Assembly: GCA_018882965.1 (NCBI GenBank)
Contig: VEQY01000012.1
Span: 1-64,000 of the forward strand
From: Mycobacterium sp.
Lineage (GTDB): Bacteria; Actinomycetota; Actinomycetes; Mycobacteriales; Mycobacteriaceae
Length of the DNA: 64,000 nt
Direction of reading: 5' to 3'
Made by a program: the position numbers and the translations under genes. Shown here piece by piece: positions 36,615 to 44,661 of this stretch (position 1 is its first letter; every line of letters begins with the position of its first letter). The notes beneath the pieces are model-generated. The model worked only from the letters and a program-made list of their open reading frames with translations. It searched no databases and was not told where the DNA came from.

Positions 36615-37055
36615 AAGCGACCCCCGTGCCGAAGATGTTCCGCTGAGACGCAGATCATAGCCGCGCGCCGGGGTTCGATCAGGCGGTCTGGCGAAGTCGG
36701 TCCCCGGTCCAAATTTTCGGCGTGTCGCGCGGCGCGTCGCCAGGCCCCGGAGAACGGTTAGGTCGACAACCAATTTCGCTCAGGACCGGATTGCCTGTTG
36801 ATGTCCGGTTCTCGGGGACCCGGGGTTATCCACAGCCCCGGCGCACGGTGCGCACGGGTACGGGCGCCGAACAGTAGTCTCTTTCGCTCAGCCGGCCCGG
36901 AACATCGGCGGGGTGTGGATAACGCTGTGGAAACTGTGGATAGTGACCCGTTGCTGGACGAGCGGCACCGGTCAACGGCACCTCGTGCCAGAATTCCCCG
37001 CATGCCCGGCGTCCTCCGGCGGCCCGGCGCGATCGGCTGTCGATAGGCTTATCCG
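36615..37055. other. gene-free region between the small membrane gene and Rv3843c-like gene
   Basis: About 440 bp with no credible ORF. The outer parts show nothing notable. The central part (36826-36943) carries the DnaA-box-like cluster and a short GCGCAC-G-GTGCGC inverted repeat at 36841-36853. The right end supplies the start region of the GTG at 37056. Confidence 0.5.
36826..36943. promoter_or_regulatory. cluster of four DnaA-box-like 9-mers
   Basis: TTATCCACA (36826-36834) is a perfect classical DnaA box. In the opposite orientation follow TGTGGATAA (36914-36922, perfect), TGTGGAAAC (36926-36934) and TGTGGATAG (36935-36943), the last three tightly spaced. Such sites normally mark oriC, DnaA-titrating loci or DnaA-controlled promoters. 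There is no dnaA, dnaN or other oriC gene here, so this is not oriC. A binding or titration site is inferred. Confidence 0.6.
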
Positions 37056-38138
37056 GTGATCCAGGTCTGCTCCCGCTGCTCGACGCCCTGGAACGTCGGG
37101 GAGCGTCAGCGTGCCTGGTGTCCTCGGTGCCATGGCGCGCTGCTGGCACCCAGCAGAGCGTCGGCTCCGCCCGCCGCCGGACCCCCGATCCGCCCGGCTG
37201 CGCCGCAACGCGGGTCCGGCCGGCTGCCCGCCGGGTATCGCTGGATCGCGGTGCGCCCCGGACCCCCGCCGGCGCCCCGGCAACGGCACCGGCCGCTGGG
37301 TCCGACCCCGCGCTACCACACCATCCCGCGGTGGGGACTGGTCGATCAGGTCGCCCAACCCGCCGCGCCGCCGCACCGTTCCGGCGCCCGGGCCGCGTCT
37401 TCCGCCGCTGTGCGGGCCACGCTGCTGGCTGCGGCGGGGATCTTTGCTCTGGCCGCGCTGGTGCACATCGGGCGATACCTGCTGCTGCTGATCAACCGCA
37501 CCACCCTGCTGCCTCCACTGATCGCAACGCCCGCGCTGCTGATCGGGGTGCTGGTCAGTCTTGCGGCCATCGCGGTCGTGTTCGTCACCGCGGTGGTGCT
37601 GACCTCGTGGCTCATCACCCGGCGCGCAGAGGTCTTCGGCCACTTGAACCCCGGTAACCCCGGTAACCCGGGCCACGCCGGCTCGCCGGGCCGCGCCGAT
37701 CCCCGTCCGGAGTGGTCGCTGTGGGCCGGCTGCCTCACACCGGTGGTCAACCTGGTGTGGGCGCCGGTCTTCGTCCTCGAGCTTGCCCATGCCGAGCAGT
37801 CACAGGCGCGGCAGCGCGGCCCGATCATCGCCTGGTGGATCGCCTGGGTGCTCTCGACGGCAGTGTCCGGCTGGGCGATCTGGACCAGTTCGGCTACCGA
37901 GCCGCAGGCCGTCGCCGACAACACGGTCACCGTGATCCTCGCCTACCTGGTCGGGATGGTCGCCGTGCTGCTGTTCTGGCGGGTATTCGAGGGTTTCGTC
38001 CGGGTCCCGGTGGGGCGTGAGTCGCATCGCTGGGTCGTCGTTCCCGAGGACCGAACCGCCGAGATCTCTCCGGACGGGCCGGAATCCGGTGAATCCCCGG
38101 CAGCTGTTGAGTCAGAACACCGGGAACCGGCAGCATAG
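37056..38138 (+). CDS. zinc-ribbon DUF4328 membrane protein (Rv3843c homologue)
   Basis: The 360-aa protein opens with a Cys4 zinc ribbon (VCSRCSTPW...WCPRCHG), then a Pro/Ala/Arg-rich linker of about 80 residues. A DUF4328-type membrane domain with six or so TM helices (about residues 120-320) follows. One cytoplasmic loop carries a collagen-like NPGNPGNPGHAGSPG run. The tail is acidic. Position directly before glpQ1 matches Rv3843c. The role is unknown; the fold suggests a membrane sensor or scaffold. It starts with GTG 37056, and glpQ1 follows after 5 nt. Confidence 0.82.
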   Translation: MIQVCSRCSTPWNVGERQRAWCPRCHGALLAPSRASAPPAAGPPIRPAAPQRGSGRLPAGYRWIAVRPGPPPAPRQRHRPLGPTPRYHTIPRWGLVDQVAQPAAPPHRSGARAASSAAVRATLLAAAGIFALAALVHIGRYLLLLINRTTLLPPLIATPALLIGVLVSLAAIAVVFVTAVVLTSWLITRRAEVFGHLNPGNPGNPGHAGSPGRADPRPEWSLWAGCLTPVVNLVWAPVFVLELAHAEQSQARQRGPIIAWWIAWVLSTAVSGWAIWTSSATEPQAVADNTVTVILAYLVGMVAVLLFWRVFEGFVRVPVGRESHRWVVVPEDRTAEISPDGPESGESPAAVESEHREPAA

Positions 38139-38143
38139 GAGCC

Positions 38144-38968
38144 ATGTCGGAAGTGGACGCACCGCGTGGGGCGCACCCATTCGTGGTCGCCCACCGCGGC
38201 GCGTCGGCGGACCGGCCGGAACACACCCTGGCCGCCTACGAGCTGGCATTGCAGGAGGGGGCCGACGGCGTCGAGTGCGATGTGCGCCTGACCAGTGACG
38301 GTCATCTGGTGTGTGTGCACGACCGGAGGGTCGACCGCACGTCCAACGGGACAGGTCTGGTCAGTGACATGACCCTCGCCGAACTCAGGCGTTTCGATTG
38401 GGGTGCCTGGCACAGCAGTTCGCGCAGTGATGGGACGCTGGGCGACACCGGTCTGCTGACCCTCGACGATCTGCTGGGGCTGGTGCTCGACTGGAACCGG
38501 CCGGTGAAGATCTTCATCGAGACCAAACACCCGGTGCGCTTCGGCGCTCTGGTCGAGAGCAAGGTCCTTGCCCTGCTGCAGCGCCACGGGCTCGCGTCGC
38601 CGCCCTCGGCGGACTTGTCGCGCGCGGTGGTGATGTCGTTCTCGGCCGCGGCCGTGTGGCGGATCCGCCGCGCGGCACCGATGCTGCCGACGGTGCTGCT
38701 CGGCGAGACGTCGCGCTACCTCGGCGGCAGCGCCGCCACCACCGTGGGAGCGACGGCCGTCGGTCCGTCGATCGCGACCCTGCGGGAACATCCCGACCTG
38801 GTCGACCGCGCAGCCGCGCAGGGCCGGGCGATGTACTGCTGGACCGTCGACCATTACGAGGATGTCGAGTTCTGCCGGGATCTCGGAGTGGGATGGATCG
38901 CCACCAACCATCCCGGTCGCACCAAGGCGTGGCTGCACAACGGGTTGACCGGCGCCGGCCGGGACTGA
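38144..38968 (+). CDS. glpQ1: glycerophosphodiester phosphodiesterase GlpQ1
   Basis: It hydrolyses glycerophosphodiesters from phospholipid turnover to glycerol-3-P and an alcohol. The 274 aa equal Rv3842c in length. GDPD motifs are VAHRGASADRPEHTLAAYELALQEGADGVECDVRLTSDG (catalytic His, Glu and Asp), CVHDRRVDRTSNGTG (second His), then KIFIETKHP and GWIATNHPG. No signal peptide is seen, so it is cytoplasmic. It is probably cotranscribed with the upstream DUF4328 gene. Confidence 0.95.
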   Translation: MSEVDAPRGAHPFVVAHRGASADRPEHTLAAYELALQEGADGVECDVRLTSDGHLVCVHDRRVDRTSNGTGLVSDMTLAELRRFDWGAWHSSSRSDGTLGDTGLLTLDDLLGLVLDWNRPVKIFIETKHPVRFGALVESKVLALLQRHGLASPPSADLSRAVVMSFSAAAVWRIRRAAPMLPTVLLGETSRYLGGSAATTVGATAVGPSIATLREHPDLVDRAAAQGRAMYCWTVDHYEDVEFCRDLGVGWIATNHPGRTKAWLHNGLTGAGRD

Positions 38969-38977
38969 CCCGGCCGA

Positions 38978-40279
38978 TCACGGCTGGGCGTCGCGAACCT
39001 CCTGCGGTATGGGCGCATCCGTGCGCAGCGCCTCGAACAGTGCCGCCGAGGCGTCGGAGTCCCACACCACGACATCGCCCGAATCGTTGGCGGCGAATTC
39101 GGCGATCGGCACCGTCAGCGTGGTGGTCGAGCCGTGCAACGCCCATGCGAGCCGGGCGAGATCCCAGACATGGGTCCCCGAGTCGAAGGTCAGAGCGTGC
39201 ACCGCGGCCCGCGGAACCGTCGACCAGCGCCACGGGTTCAGCAAGACCGCGGGGCTGGTGACCCGGGCCAGCATGGCCGAGACGAAGTCACGCTGGTGGA
39301 CCATCCGGTCCAGATCCGCCCGCGGTGTCGCGCGCGTCCGGACGTAGCCCAGCGCGGTGGAGCCGTCGAGGTTCTGGCAGCCGGCCGGCAGATCGATCCC
39401 GGCCAGCGGATCGCTGATCGGTTCCTCGGGGCACACCCGCACCCCACCGATGCCGTCGACGACTTCGGCGAAACCGGCGAACCCCACCTCGGCATAGTGG
39501 TCGAGTCGGATGCCGGTGGCCTGTTCGACGGTCTGGGCCAGCAGGGTCGGCCCGCCCGTGGCGAAAGCGGCGTTGATCTTGTCGGTGCCGTACCCGGGAA
39601 TGTCCACATACGAATCACGGGGAATCGAGACGACCGTGGTCGGTTCGGCCGACCCGATGCCGCTGAGATGGATCAGAAGAATCGTGTCGGTCCGTCCACT
39701 GCCCAAGTCGCCGCCGGTGGACAGCTGAGCCTGCTGCTCCGCGGTCATCGTTTCCCGGCTGTCCGATCCGACCAGCAACCAGTTGGTGCCGGCGCTCGGC
39801 GCGGGCCGATCGGGATACTCGGCGAAGACCGCGGACCGTCGCAGCGACATCTCGACCCAGGTAGCCGCACCCAGGGTCACGGTGATGGCGACCAGTCCGA
39901 TCACCCACGCGCTCAACAGGATTCGCCGTACAAAACGGCGCGTCCGGCCGGCTCTCGGTGCCTGACGCCGGGAGGGGGCACGGCGCTGCCTAGTCGGCGG
40001 GGGCACGGACGCAGGCCGCGCGCGTCGGTGCGCGGGCGGCGGGGCTGGTACCGGTCGTACCGGTGGCGCGGGCGGCAGCACCGGGGGCGCGGAGGGCACG
40101 CGCGGGAGCCGCTGCGTCGGCGGTGCCGGCGGTGCCGGCGGTGCCGGTGGAAGCCATCGGCGGTGGGGCGGGGAGGGAACCGGTCGACGCAGGGTCGGTG
40201 GGGGCTCCGGCGGCGGCACCCGCACCCGCGGCAGCGGTTCGGTCGGTGCGTCCGCAGCCGTGGGCCGGTAGTTCACCAT
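38978..40279 (-). CDS. LytR-CpsA-Psr (LCP) family cell-wall ligase
   Basis: The 433-aa protein has a long proline/arginine-rich cytoplasmic N-terminus (about residues 1-115), one TM helix (VIGLVAITVTLGAATWVEM), then an LCP domain: LLVGSDSRETMT, GRTDTILLIHL, VVSIPRDSYVDIPGYGTDKINAAFATGG, and LGYVRTRATPRADLDRMVHQRDF with the conserved Arg cluster. LCP proteins transfer lipid-linked polymers to peptidoglycan, arabinogalactan in mycobacteria. It fills the Rv3840 position, but M. tuberculosis Rv3840 is only a short LCP-like protein as I recall. There is no bfrB between it and glpQ1. Confidence 0.9.
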   Translation of the reverse strand: MVNYRPTAADAPTEPLPRVRVPPPEPPPTLRRPVPSPPHRRWLPPAPPAPPAPPTQRLPRVPSAPPVLPPAPPVRPVPAPPPAHRRARPASVPPPTRQRRAPSRRQAPRAGRTRRFVRRILLSAWVIGLVAITVTLGAATWVEMSLRRSAVFAEYPDRPAPSAGTNWLLVGSDSRETMTAEQQAQLSTGGDLGSGRTDTILLIHLSGIGSAEPTTVVSIPRDSYVDIPGYGTDKINAAFATGGPTLLAQTVEQATGIRLDHYAEVGFAGFAEVVDGIGGVRVCPEEPISDPLAGIDLPAGCQNLDGSTALGYVRTRATPRADLDRMVHQRDFVSAMLARVTSPAVLLNPWRWSTVPRAAVHALTFDSGTHVWDLARLAWALHGSTTTLTVPIAEFAANDSGDVVVWDSDASAALFEALRTDAPIPQEVRDAQP

Positions 40280-40317
40280 GCCAATTTACGCGCCGCCGGT
40301 GCCGCAGAGCCGCAGCA

Positions 40318-41085
40318 TCACCGCAGCCAGGACAGGTGGCCGGCCAGCACGATGTAACCGACGAAGGCCACGCTGTTGATCACCCCGTGCGCGATCACCA
40401 ATGGCCACAACCGGCGCCACCGATACCAGGCGTAACCGAACACCAGGCCCATCGCGAGGTTTCCCAGCCCGGCGCCGAATCCCTGGTAGGCGTGGTAGAG
40501 GCCACGCAGTGCCGCAGATGCCAGTACGGCCTGGACGGGAGTGAGTCCGACCTGGCGCAATCGGGTGATCAGGTAGCCCACGACGACTACCTCCTCGGCG
40601 AAACCATTGGCGAAGGCCGCTAACACCAGTACCGGTATGCGCCACCACGAACTCGCCAGTGACGTGGGCTCGACCTCTGCATTCATGCCGAGCATGCGGG
40701 CCACCAGATACAGTCCGAGGCCCGGCAGTCCGATCAGGGCCGCCAGACCAAGCCCGCCGACGAGGTCGCCGGGCCAGCGCAGCCGGCCCAGCCCGATCTG
40801 GGCCGGGCCGATTCCGCTGCGCCACAGCAGATACAGCGCCAGCAATCCCCAGGCGACGAGCTGACCAATCGACACGAGATTGAGGCCGAGGTTGATCAGG
40901 TCGTAGCGCGACAGGTTCTGGTTCAGCTGAACCCGGTATCCGGGCAGTCCGGACAGGACAGCATCGGCCAACCGCAGCAGCGCGACCATGGCGCTGACGC
41001 CGAACGTGACGGCCAGCATCACGGCGATCTCCATCCGGATCGCGCGCTGGTCGCCGCGGGCGGAATCGGCTCGGACCTCGCTCAC
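40318..41085 (-). CDS. CPBP-family intramembrane protease-like protein
   Basis: The GTG at 41085 gives 255 aa with about seven or eight TM helices. CPBP/Abi motifs are FAEEVVVVGYLITRL (paired Glu), RGLYHAYQGFGAGLGN (His) and WPLVIAHGVINS (His plus Asn). The usual Arg of EExxxR is replaced by Val. The family includes prenyl-protein CAAX-type proteases and bacteriocin immunity proteins; bacterial substrates are mostly unknown. It is divergent from pheA, the same arrangement as Rv3839 in M. tuberculosis. Confidence 0.85.
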   Translation of the reverse strand: MSEVRADSARGDQRAIRMEIAVMLAVTFGVSAMVALLRLADAVLSGLPGYRVQLNQNLSRYDLINLGLNLVSIGQLVAWGLLALYLLWRSGIGPAQIGLGRLRWPGDLVGGLGLAALIGLPGLGLYLVARMLGMNAEVEPTSLASSWWRIPVLVLAAFANGFAEEVVVVGYLITRLRQVGLTPVQAVLASAALRGLYHAYQGFGAGLGNLAMGLVFGYAWYRWRRLWPLVIAHGVINSVAFVGYIVLAGHLSWLR

Positions 41086-41129
41086 CCCGCAACGGTAGCC
41101 CCGTCGCGGCACCCCGATAGTGTTGTGAC

Positions 41130-42059
41130 GTGGCCAGCATCGCCTACCTCGGACCGGAGGGAACGTTCACCGAAGCGGCGATGCTGCGGATGCTTGCCGA
41201 AGACGGCCTCTTGGGTGGTCGGCAGGACCCGGCGCACACTGTCCCGCAGCCGATGGAAAGTACGCCGGCCGCTCTCGAGGCCGTGCGCTCCGGCACGGCG
41301 GATTTCGCGTGTGTGCCGATCGAGAACTCGATCGAGGGCAGTGTGCTGCCCACACTCGATGCCCTGGCGGGCGGGACGCCGCTGCAGATCTACGCCGAGT
41401 TGACCCTCGACGTGACCTTCAGCATCGTCACCCGGCCCGCTTCGTCGGCGGCCGAGATCCGCACCGTCGCGGCGTACCCGATGGCCGCGGCCCAGGTCCG
41501 GCGGTGGCTGGCCGACCACCTGCCGGGCGCCGAGGTGGTGCCGGCCAACTCCAATGCGGCCGCCGCCCGTGATGTCGCCGACGGTCGGGCCGACGCCGCG
41601 GTCAGTACCGCGCTGGCCGCGCAGCGCTATGGCTTGTCCGCGCTTGCCGAGTCGGTCGTCGACGAGCCGAATGCCCGCACGCGATTCGTGTTGGTCGGCA
41701 AGCCCGGACCGCCGCCGGGCAGGACCGGCGCCGACCGGACGTCAGTCGTGCTGCGGATCGGTAACACACCCGGGGCTCTCGTCGCGGCGATGAACGAGTT
41801 CGGAATTCGCGACATCGACCTGACCCGCATCGAGTCGCGTCCGACCCGTACCGAAATGGGCACCTACATCTTCTTCCTCGACTGCGTCGGCCACATCGAT
41901 GACAGTGCGGTCGCCGAGGCGCTCAAGGCGCTGTACCGCCGCTGCGCCGATGTGCGCTATCTGGGCTCCTGGCCGACCGGATCGGCGGCCGGCACGCTTC
42001 CACCACGAGTGGACGAGGCTGACCGATGGCTTGCGCAGTTGCGCGAGGGCAAGCGGTGA
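41130..42059 (+). CDS. pheA: prephenate dehydratase
   Basis: It converts prephenate to phenylpyruvate in phenylalanine biosynthesis. The 309 aa comprise the catalytic PDT domain (ASIAYLGPEGTFTEAA, FACVPIENSIEGSVLPT, and NARTRFVLVG with the essential Thr-Arg-Phe) and a C-terminal ACT domain (GALVAAMNEFGIRDIDLTRIESRPTRTEMGTYIFF) for phenylalanine feedback. The start is GTG 41130. It overlaps the phosphoglycerate mutase-like gene by GTGA. It corresponds to Rv3838c. Confidence 0.96.
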   Translation: MASIAYLGPEGTFTEAAMLRMLAEDGLLGGRQDPAHTVPQPMESTPAALEAVRSGTADFACVPIENSIEGSVLPTLDALAGGTPLQIYAELTLDVTFSIVTRPASSAAEIRTVAAYPMAAAQVRRWLADHLPGAEVVPANSNAAAARDVADGRADAAVSTALAAQRYGLSALAESVVDEPNARTRFVLVGKPGPPPGRTGADRTSVVLRIGNTPGALVAAMNEFGIRDIDLTRIESRPTRTEMGTYIFFLDCVGHIDDSAVAEALKALYRRCADVRYLGSWPTGSAAGTLPPRVDEADRWLAQLREGKR

Positions 42060-42751
42060 GCGGACGGCTGATTCTGCTTCGCCACGGTCAGACCCACGCC
42101 AACGTCGCGCGCCGGCTCGATACCCGTCCCCCCGGTGCCGAACTCACCGACCTCGGGCGTCGTCAAGCCCGCCGGTTTGCCCGGTCCCGATCGGACGCGC
42201 CTGCCCTGGTCCTGCACTCCGCCGCCGTGCGGGCAGCGCAGACCGCCGCCGAGATCGCCGCCGAGTTCGCCCTGACGCCCACCCACGTCGAGGGAATCCA
42301 CGAGGTCCAGGCCGGTGACCTCGAGGACCGCAGTGACGACGACGCGATCAACCGTTTCCGGGCCGTGTACCAGCGATGGCATGAGGGTGATCTCGATCAG
42401 GCCATGCCCGGCGGCGAGACCGGCCGCGAGGTCCTCGATCGCTATCTGCCGGTGCTGGAGGAGGTGCGGGTGCGCTACCTCGACGACGGGCACGGGGGCA
42501 GCACCTCCGGCGACGTGGTCGTGGTCAGCCACGGCTCAGCGATCCGGCTGGTCGCCGCGACACTGGCCGGAGTGGACCGCCGGTTCGCTCTCACGCATCA
42601 CCTCGACAACACCGAGTCGGTGGTTCTGGAAAGGGCCGCCGGCGGGCGCTGGCGATGCGTGCAGTGGGGCTCGCTGAGGGCGCCCTTCCTTCCGGGGGGC
42701 GACGCCGATCCCGTTGACGACGTCCCGGGCGTCGCCGATCCGATGGGTTAG
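42056..42751 (+). CDS. histidine phosphatase superfamily protein (Rv3837c-like)
   Basis: The GTG at 42056 overlaps the pheA stop, giving 231 aa. It has the phosphohistidine motif ILLRHGQTHANVARRLDTRP, a second catalytic patch ALVLHSAAVRAAQTAAEIA, and the C-terminal VVVSHGSAIRLVAATLAG. The family contains phosphoglycerate mutases and broad phosphatases, and the substrate cannot be told from sequence. M. tuberculosis Rv3837c occupies the same position after pheA. Confidence 0.92.
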   Translation: MSGRLILLRHGQTHANVARRLDTRPPGAELTDLGRRQARRFARSRSDAPALVLHSAAVRAAQTAAEIAAEFALTPTHVEGIHEVQAGDLEDRSDDDAINRFRAVYQRWHEGDLDQAMPGGETGREVLDRYLPVLEEVRVRYLDDGHGGSTSGDVVVVSHGSAIRLVAATLAGVDRRFALTHHLDNTESVVLERAAGGRWRCVQWGSLRAPFLPGGDADPVDDVPGVADPMG

Positions 42752-42787
42752 CGCCACGCGGCTCACCCGAGCGCCGACGGGATCAGA

Positions 42788-42982
42788 TCAGATCGCCAGC
42801 CGGTCCGCGGGAGCCACGTCACACCGGCAGCCGAGTGCCAGACAGTCGATCGACAGCCCGTGCAGCAGGGTCTCGGGATGCGCGCAGTCGGGATCGGTGC
42901 AGTGCCAGTGCTGTCCGGGGTGGCGGATCAGGGTTCCGTGGCAGTGCGGCTGTCCGGCCACGCATTCGCGGCATTTCTTCAC
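42788..42982 (-). CDS. small Cys/His-rich protein, probable zinc-binding
   Basis: A GTG at 42982 opens 64 aa (VKKCRECVAGQPHCHGTLI...) with eight Cys and five His arranged as CxxC, CxH, CxxxxC and CxxGCxCD. Spacing suggests one or two structural zinc sites. The short, well-organised motif pattern and full open frame argue for a genuine gene. It is convergent with the histidine phosphatase gene. I do not recognise a named family. Confidence 0.6.
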   Translation of the reverse strand: MKKCRECVAGQPHCHGTLIRHPGQHWHCTDPDCAHPETLLHGLSIDCLALGCRCDVAPADRLAI

Positions 42983-43037
42983 CGGCTCTGCCTAGCACCC
43001 CGGACCGGGGGACCGGCGGCGGCGCGCCGTGCTCGGT

Positions 43038-43376
43038 CTAGCCCCAGCCCAATTCGTGCAGCCGGTCGTCGTCGATGCCGAAATGATGGGCGATTTCGTG
43101 GATCACGGTGATCGCAACCTCTTCGACGACGTCTTCTTCGGTGTCGCAGATCTCCAGCACACTGTCGCAGTAGATGGTGATCACATCCGGCAGGGCACCG
43201 GCGTAGGTGGAGTCCCGCTCGGTGAGGGCGATTCCCTCGTAGAGCCCGAGCAACTCGGGTTCCTCCGGATTTCGGTCGGACACCAGGATCACGACGTTGT
43301 CGATCGCCGCGGACAGTTCGGGCGGAATCAGATCCAGCGCCTCGGCGACCAACTCTTCGAAGCGCGCCCGGTTCAT
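43038..43376 (-). CDS. minimal zincin-type metallopeptidase family protein (Rv3836-like)
   Basis: The ATG at 43376 (MNRARFEELVAEALDLIPPEL) gives 112 aa. The C-terminus has IHEIAHHFGIDDDRLHELGWG, the HExxH...H-plus-RLxxLG pattern of the small zincin-like family (DUF1025/COG3824). Family members are conserved in actinobacteria but no substrate is established. It lies 23 nt upstream of no further gene on its strand; the septum-formation-like gene upstream is cotranscribed with it. Confidence 0.88.
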   Translation of the reverse strand: MNRARFEELVAEALDLIPPELSAAIDNVVILVSDRNPEEPELLGLYEGIALTERDSTYAGALPDVITIYCDSVLEICDTEEDVVEEVAITVIHEIAHHFGIDDDRLHELGWG

Positions 43377-43399
43377 TGCTACCGGCACTGGGATGGTGC

Positions 43400-44524
43400 C
43401 TACGGGACCGGCGTGGGCGGTCCCCCGCTCGAGGGGGCGAACGACATCGCAGGCAGTGGAATGTTCAGTCGGCTCTCGGGAATGCTCGGCGGTGGGATCG
43501 GGGGCTGGCCGTTGATGAGCAGTGGACCCTTGGCGCTGTTGATCAGCGTCGCCCAGCCGCCGTTACCCAGGGTGGCGCCGATGCTGCAGGACACCTGGCG
43601 GCTACCCGCGGTCCAACTCGGAAGCGAGATGGTGCTGTAGATCAGAGTCAGGGTCGTGTCCCGCAATTGCACCGGAGCCAGGTAGGCATCGGTCATCGCG
43701 TTGCAGGCTTCCTTGATGAAAGCGTCCTGGTCGGGCTCGGACGGTAGGCCCGCGGGAAACTTCTCGGCGAGATTGACCGCGCCGGTGACTTCCATCGCGT
43801 GTGGAGCCGAGCAGTCGACGGGAATATCGGTGGGCTGGTTCGTGGATGGGTCCACCCCGAGGCAGGTGCCGACCGGCCAGATCTTCGACTGGTCTAGGTC
43901 AGCGACCTTGCCGCGAAAGACCAACTGCTGGTTGTTGGGACCGGGCAGCTGCAAACCGCACAGCATGCGACGCTCGCCGGAATCCCGCCAGGCTTTGTCA
44001 CCGGCCCACAGAAGGCTGATGGTGAAGCGACTGTTCGGGTCGTACTTCGCGGCCAGGTATCGCTCCACGGCCGGCTCGCACTGTTCGAGGCTGATCTGCT
44101 GAATCCGGCCCGGGGACGGCGGCGCGGCTTCAGGTCCGTACTCCATCCCCGGGAAGGTCCGCATGTCGACCGACTCGGCGACTTCGAAGCGATGGTCGTC
44201 GGCACACGCGACGATGGTGGCGGCCTCCGGCTGATTGTCCGGCCAGGTGAGGCAATCCCCGGGCTTGGCGTCGGCGAATGCCGAGAGGGCCGCCGCAGTG
44301 TTGAGGTCGGGCCCCAGCGCCCCGTCCGGGGATCCGGTGGTGCGGGTTAGGGGACCGGCCCAGGAGCCCAGGGCGGTGACTGCTCCGGCGATCAGAAGAC
44401 CGCCCAGCGCCGTCAGGAGTAAGACCCGCTGCGCCGAAGAGGCCTGCAGCGGCGCGATCCACCTGCGTCCCGGCTGCGGTTCGACCTGCTCGTCGGTCGT
44501 GTCGTGCTCTGTCGTCTGGACCAT
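43400..44524 (-). CDS. membrane-anchored septum-formation-domain protein (Rv3835-like)
   Basis: The ATG at 44524 (MVQTTEHDTTDEQVEPQPGRR) gives 374 aa; earlier starts lack support. One TM helix (about residues 35-57) is followed by an extracytoplasmic region with paired Cys (GDCLTW...VACADDHRFEVAE), the septum formation domain repeated twice (the second copy GTCLGVD...VDCSAPHAMEVTG), and a Pro-rich tail. It probably binds wall components; the function is not proven. M. tuberculosis Rv3835 holds the same place next to serS but is longer as I recall. Confidence 0.85.
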   Translation of the reverse strand: MVQTTEHDTTDEQVEPQPGRRWIAPLQASSAQRVLLLTALGGLLIAGAVTALGSWAGPLTRTTGSPDGALGPDLNTAAALSAFADAKPGDCLTWPDNQPEAATIVACADDHRFEVAESVDMRTFPGMEYGPEAAPPSPGRIQQISLEQCEPAVERYLAAKYDPNSRFTISLLWAGDKAWRDSGERRMLCGLQLPGPNNQQLVFRGKVADLDQSKIWPVGTCLGVDPSTNQPTDIPVDCSAPHAMEVTGAVNLAEKFPAGLPSEPDQDAFIKEACNAMTDAYLAPVQLRDTTLTLIYSTISLPSWTAGSRQVSCSIGATLGNGGWATLINSAKGPLLINGQPPIPPPSIPESRLNIPLPAMSFAPSSGGPPTPVP

Positions 44525-44661
44525 CGCCGTACATTGTCGCAGGCGTGGCCGGCCGGCCGACAACCGCTGCGGGCCTGCCGTTACCCGGTTGTGCCGTGCG
44601 CGCCGCCCAGCGCCGCGCCGGATGGGCTGCCCGGAACAGCCAGCCGGTTATGGTCTAGGGC

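Noticed and set aside
36826-36943. The DnaA-box cluster as oriC
   Set aside because: No dnaA, dnaN, rpmH or other oriC-flanking genes, only four boxes and no AT-rich unwinding element next to them.
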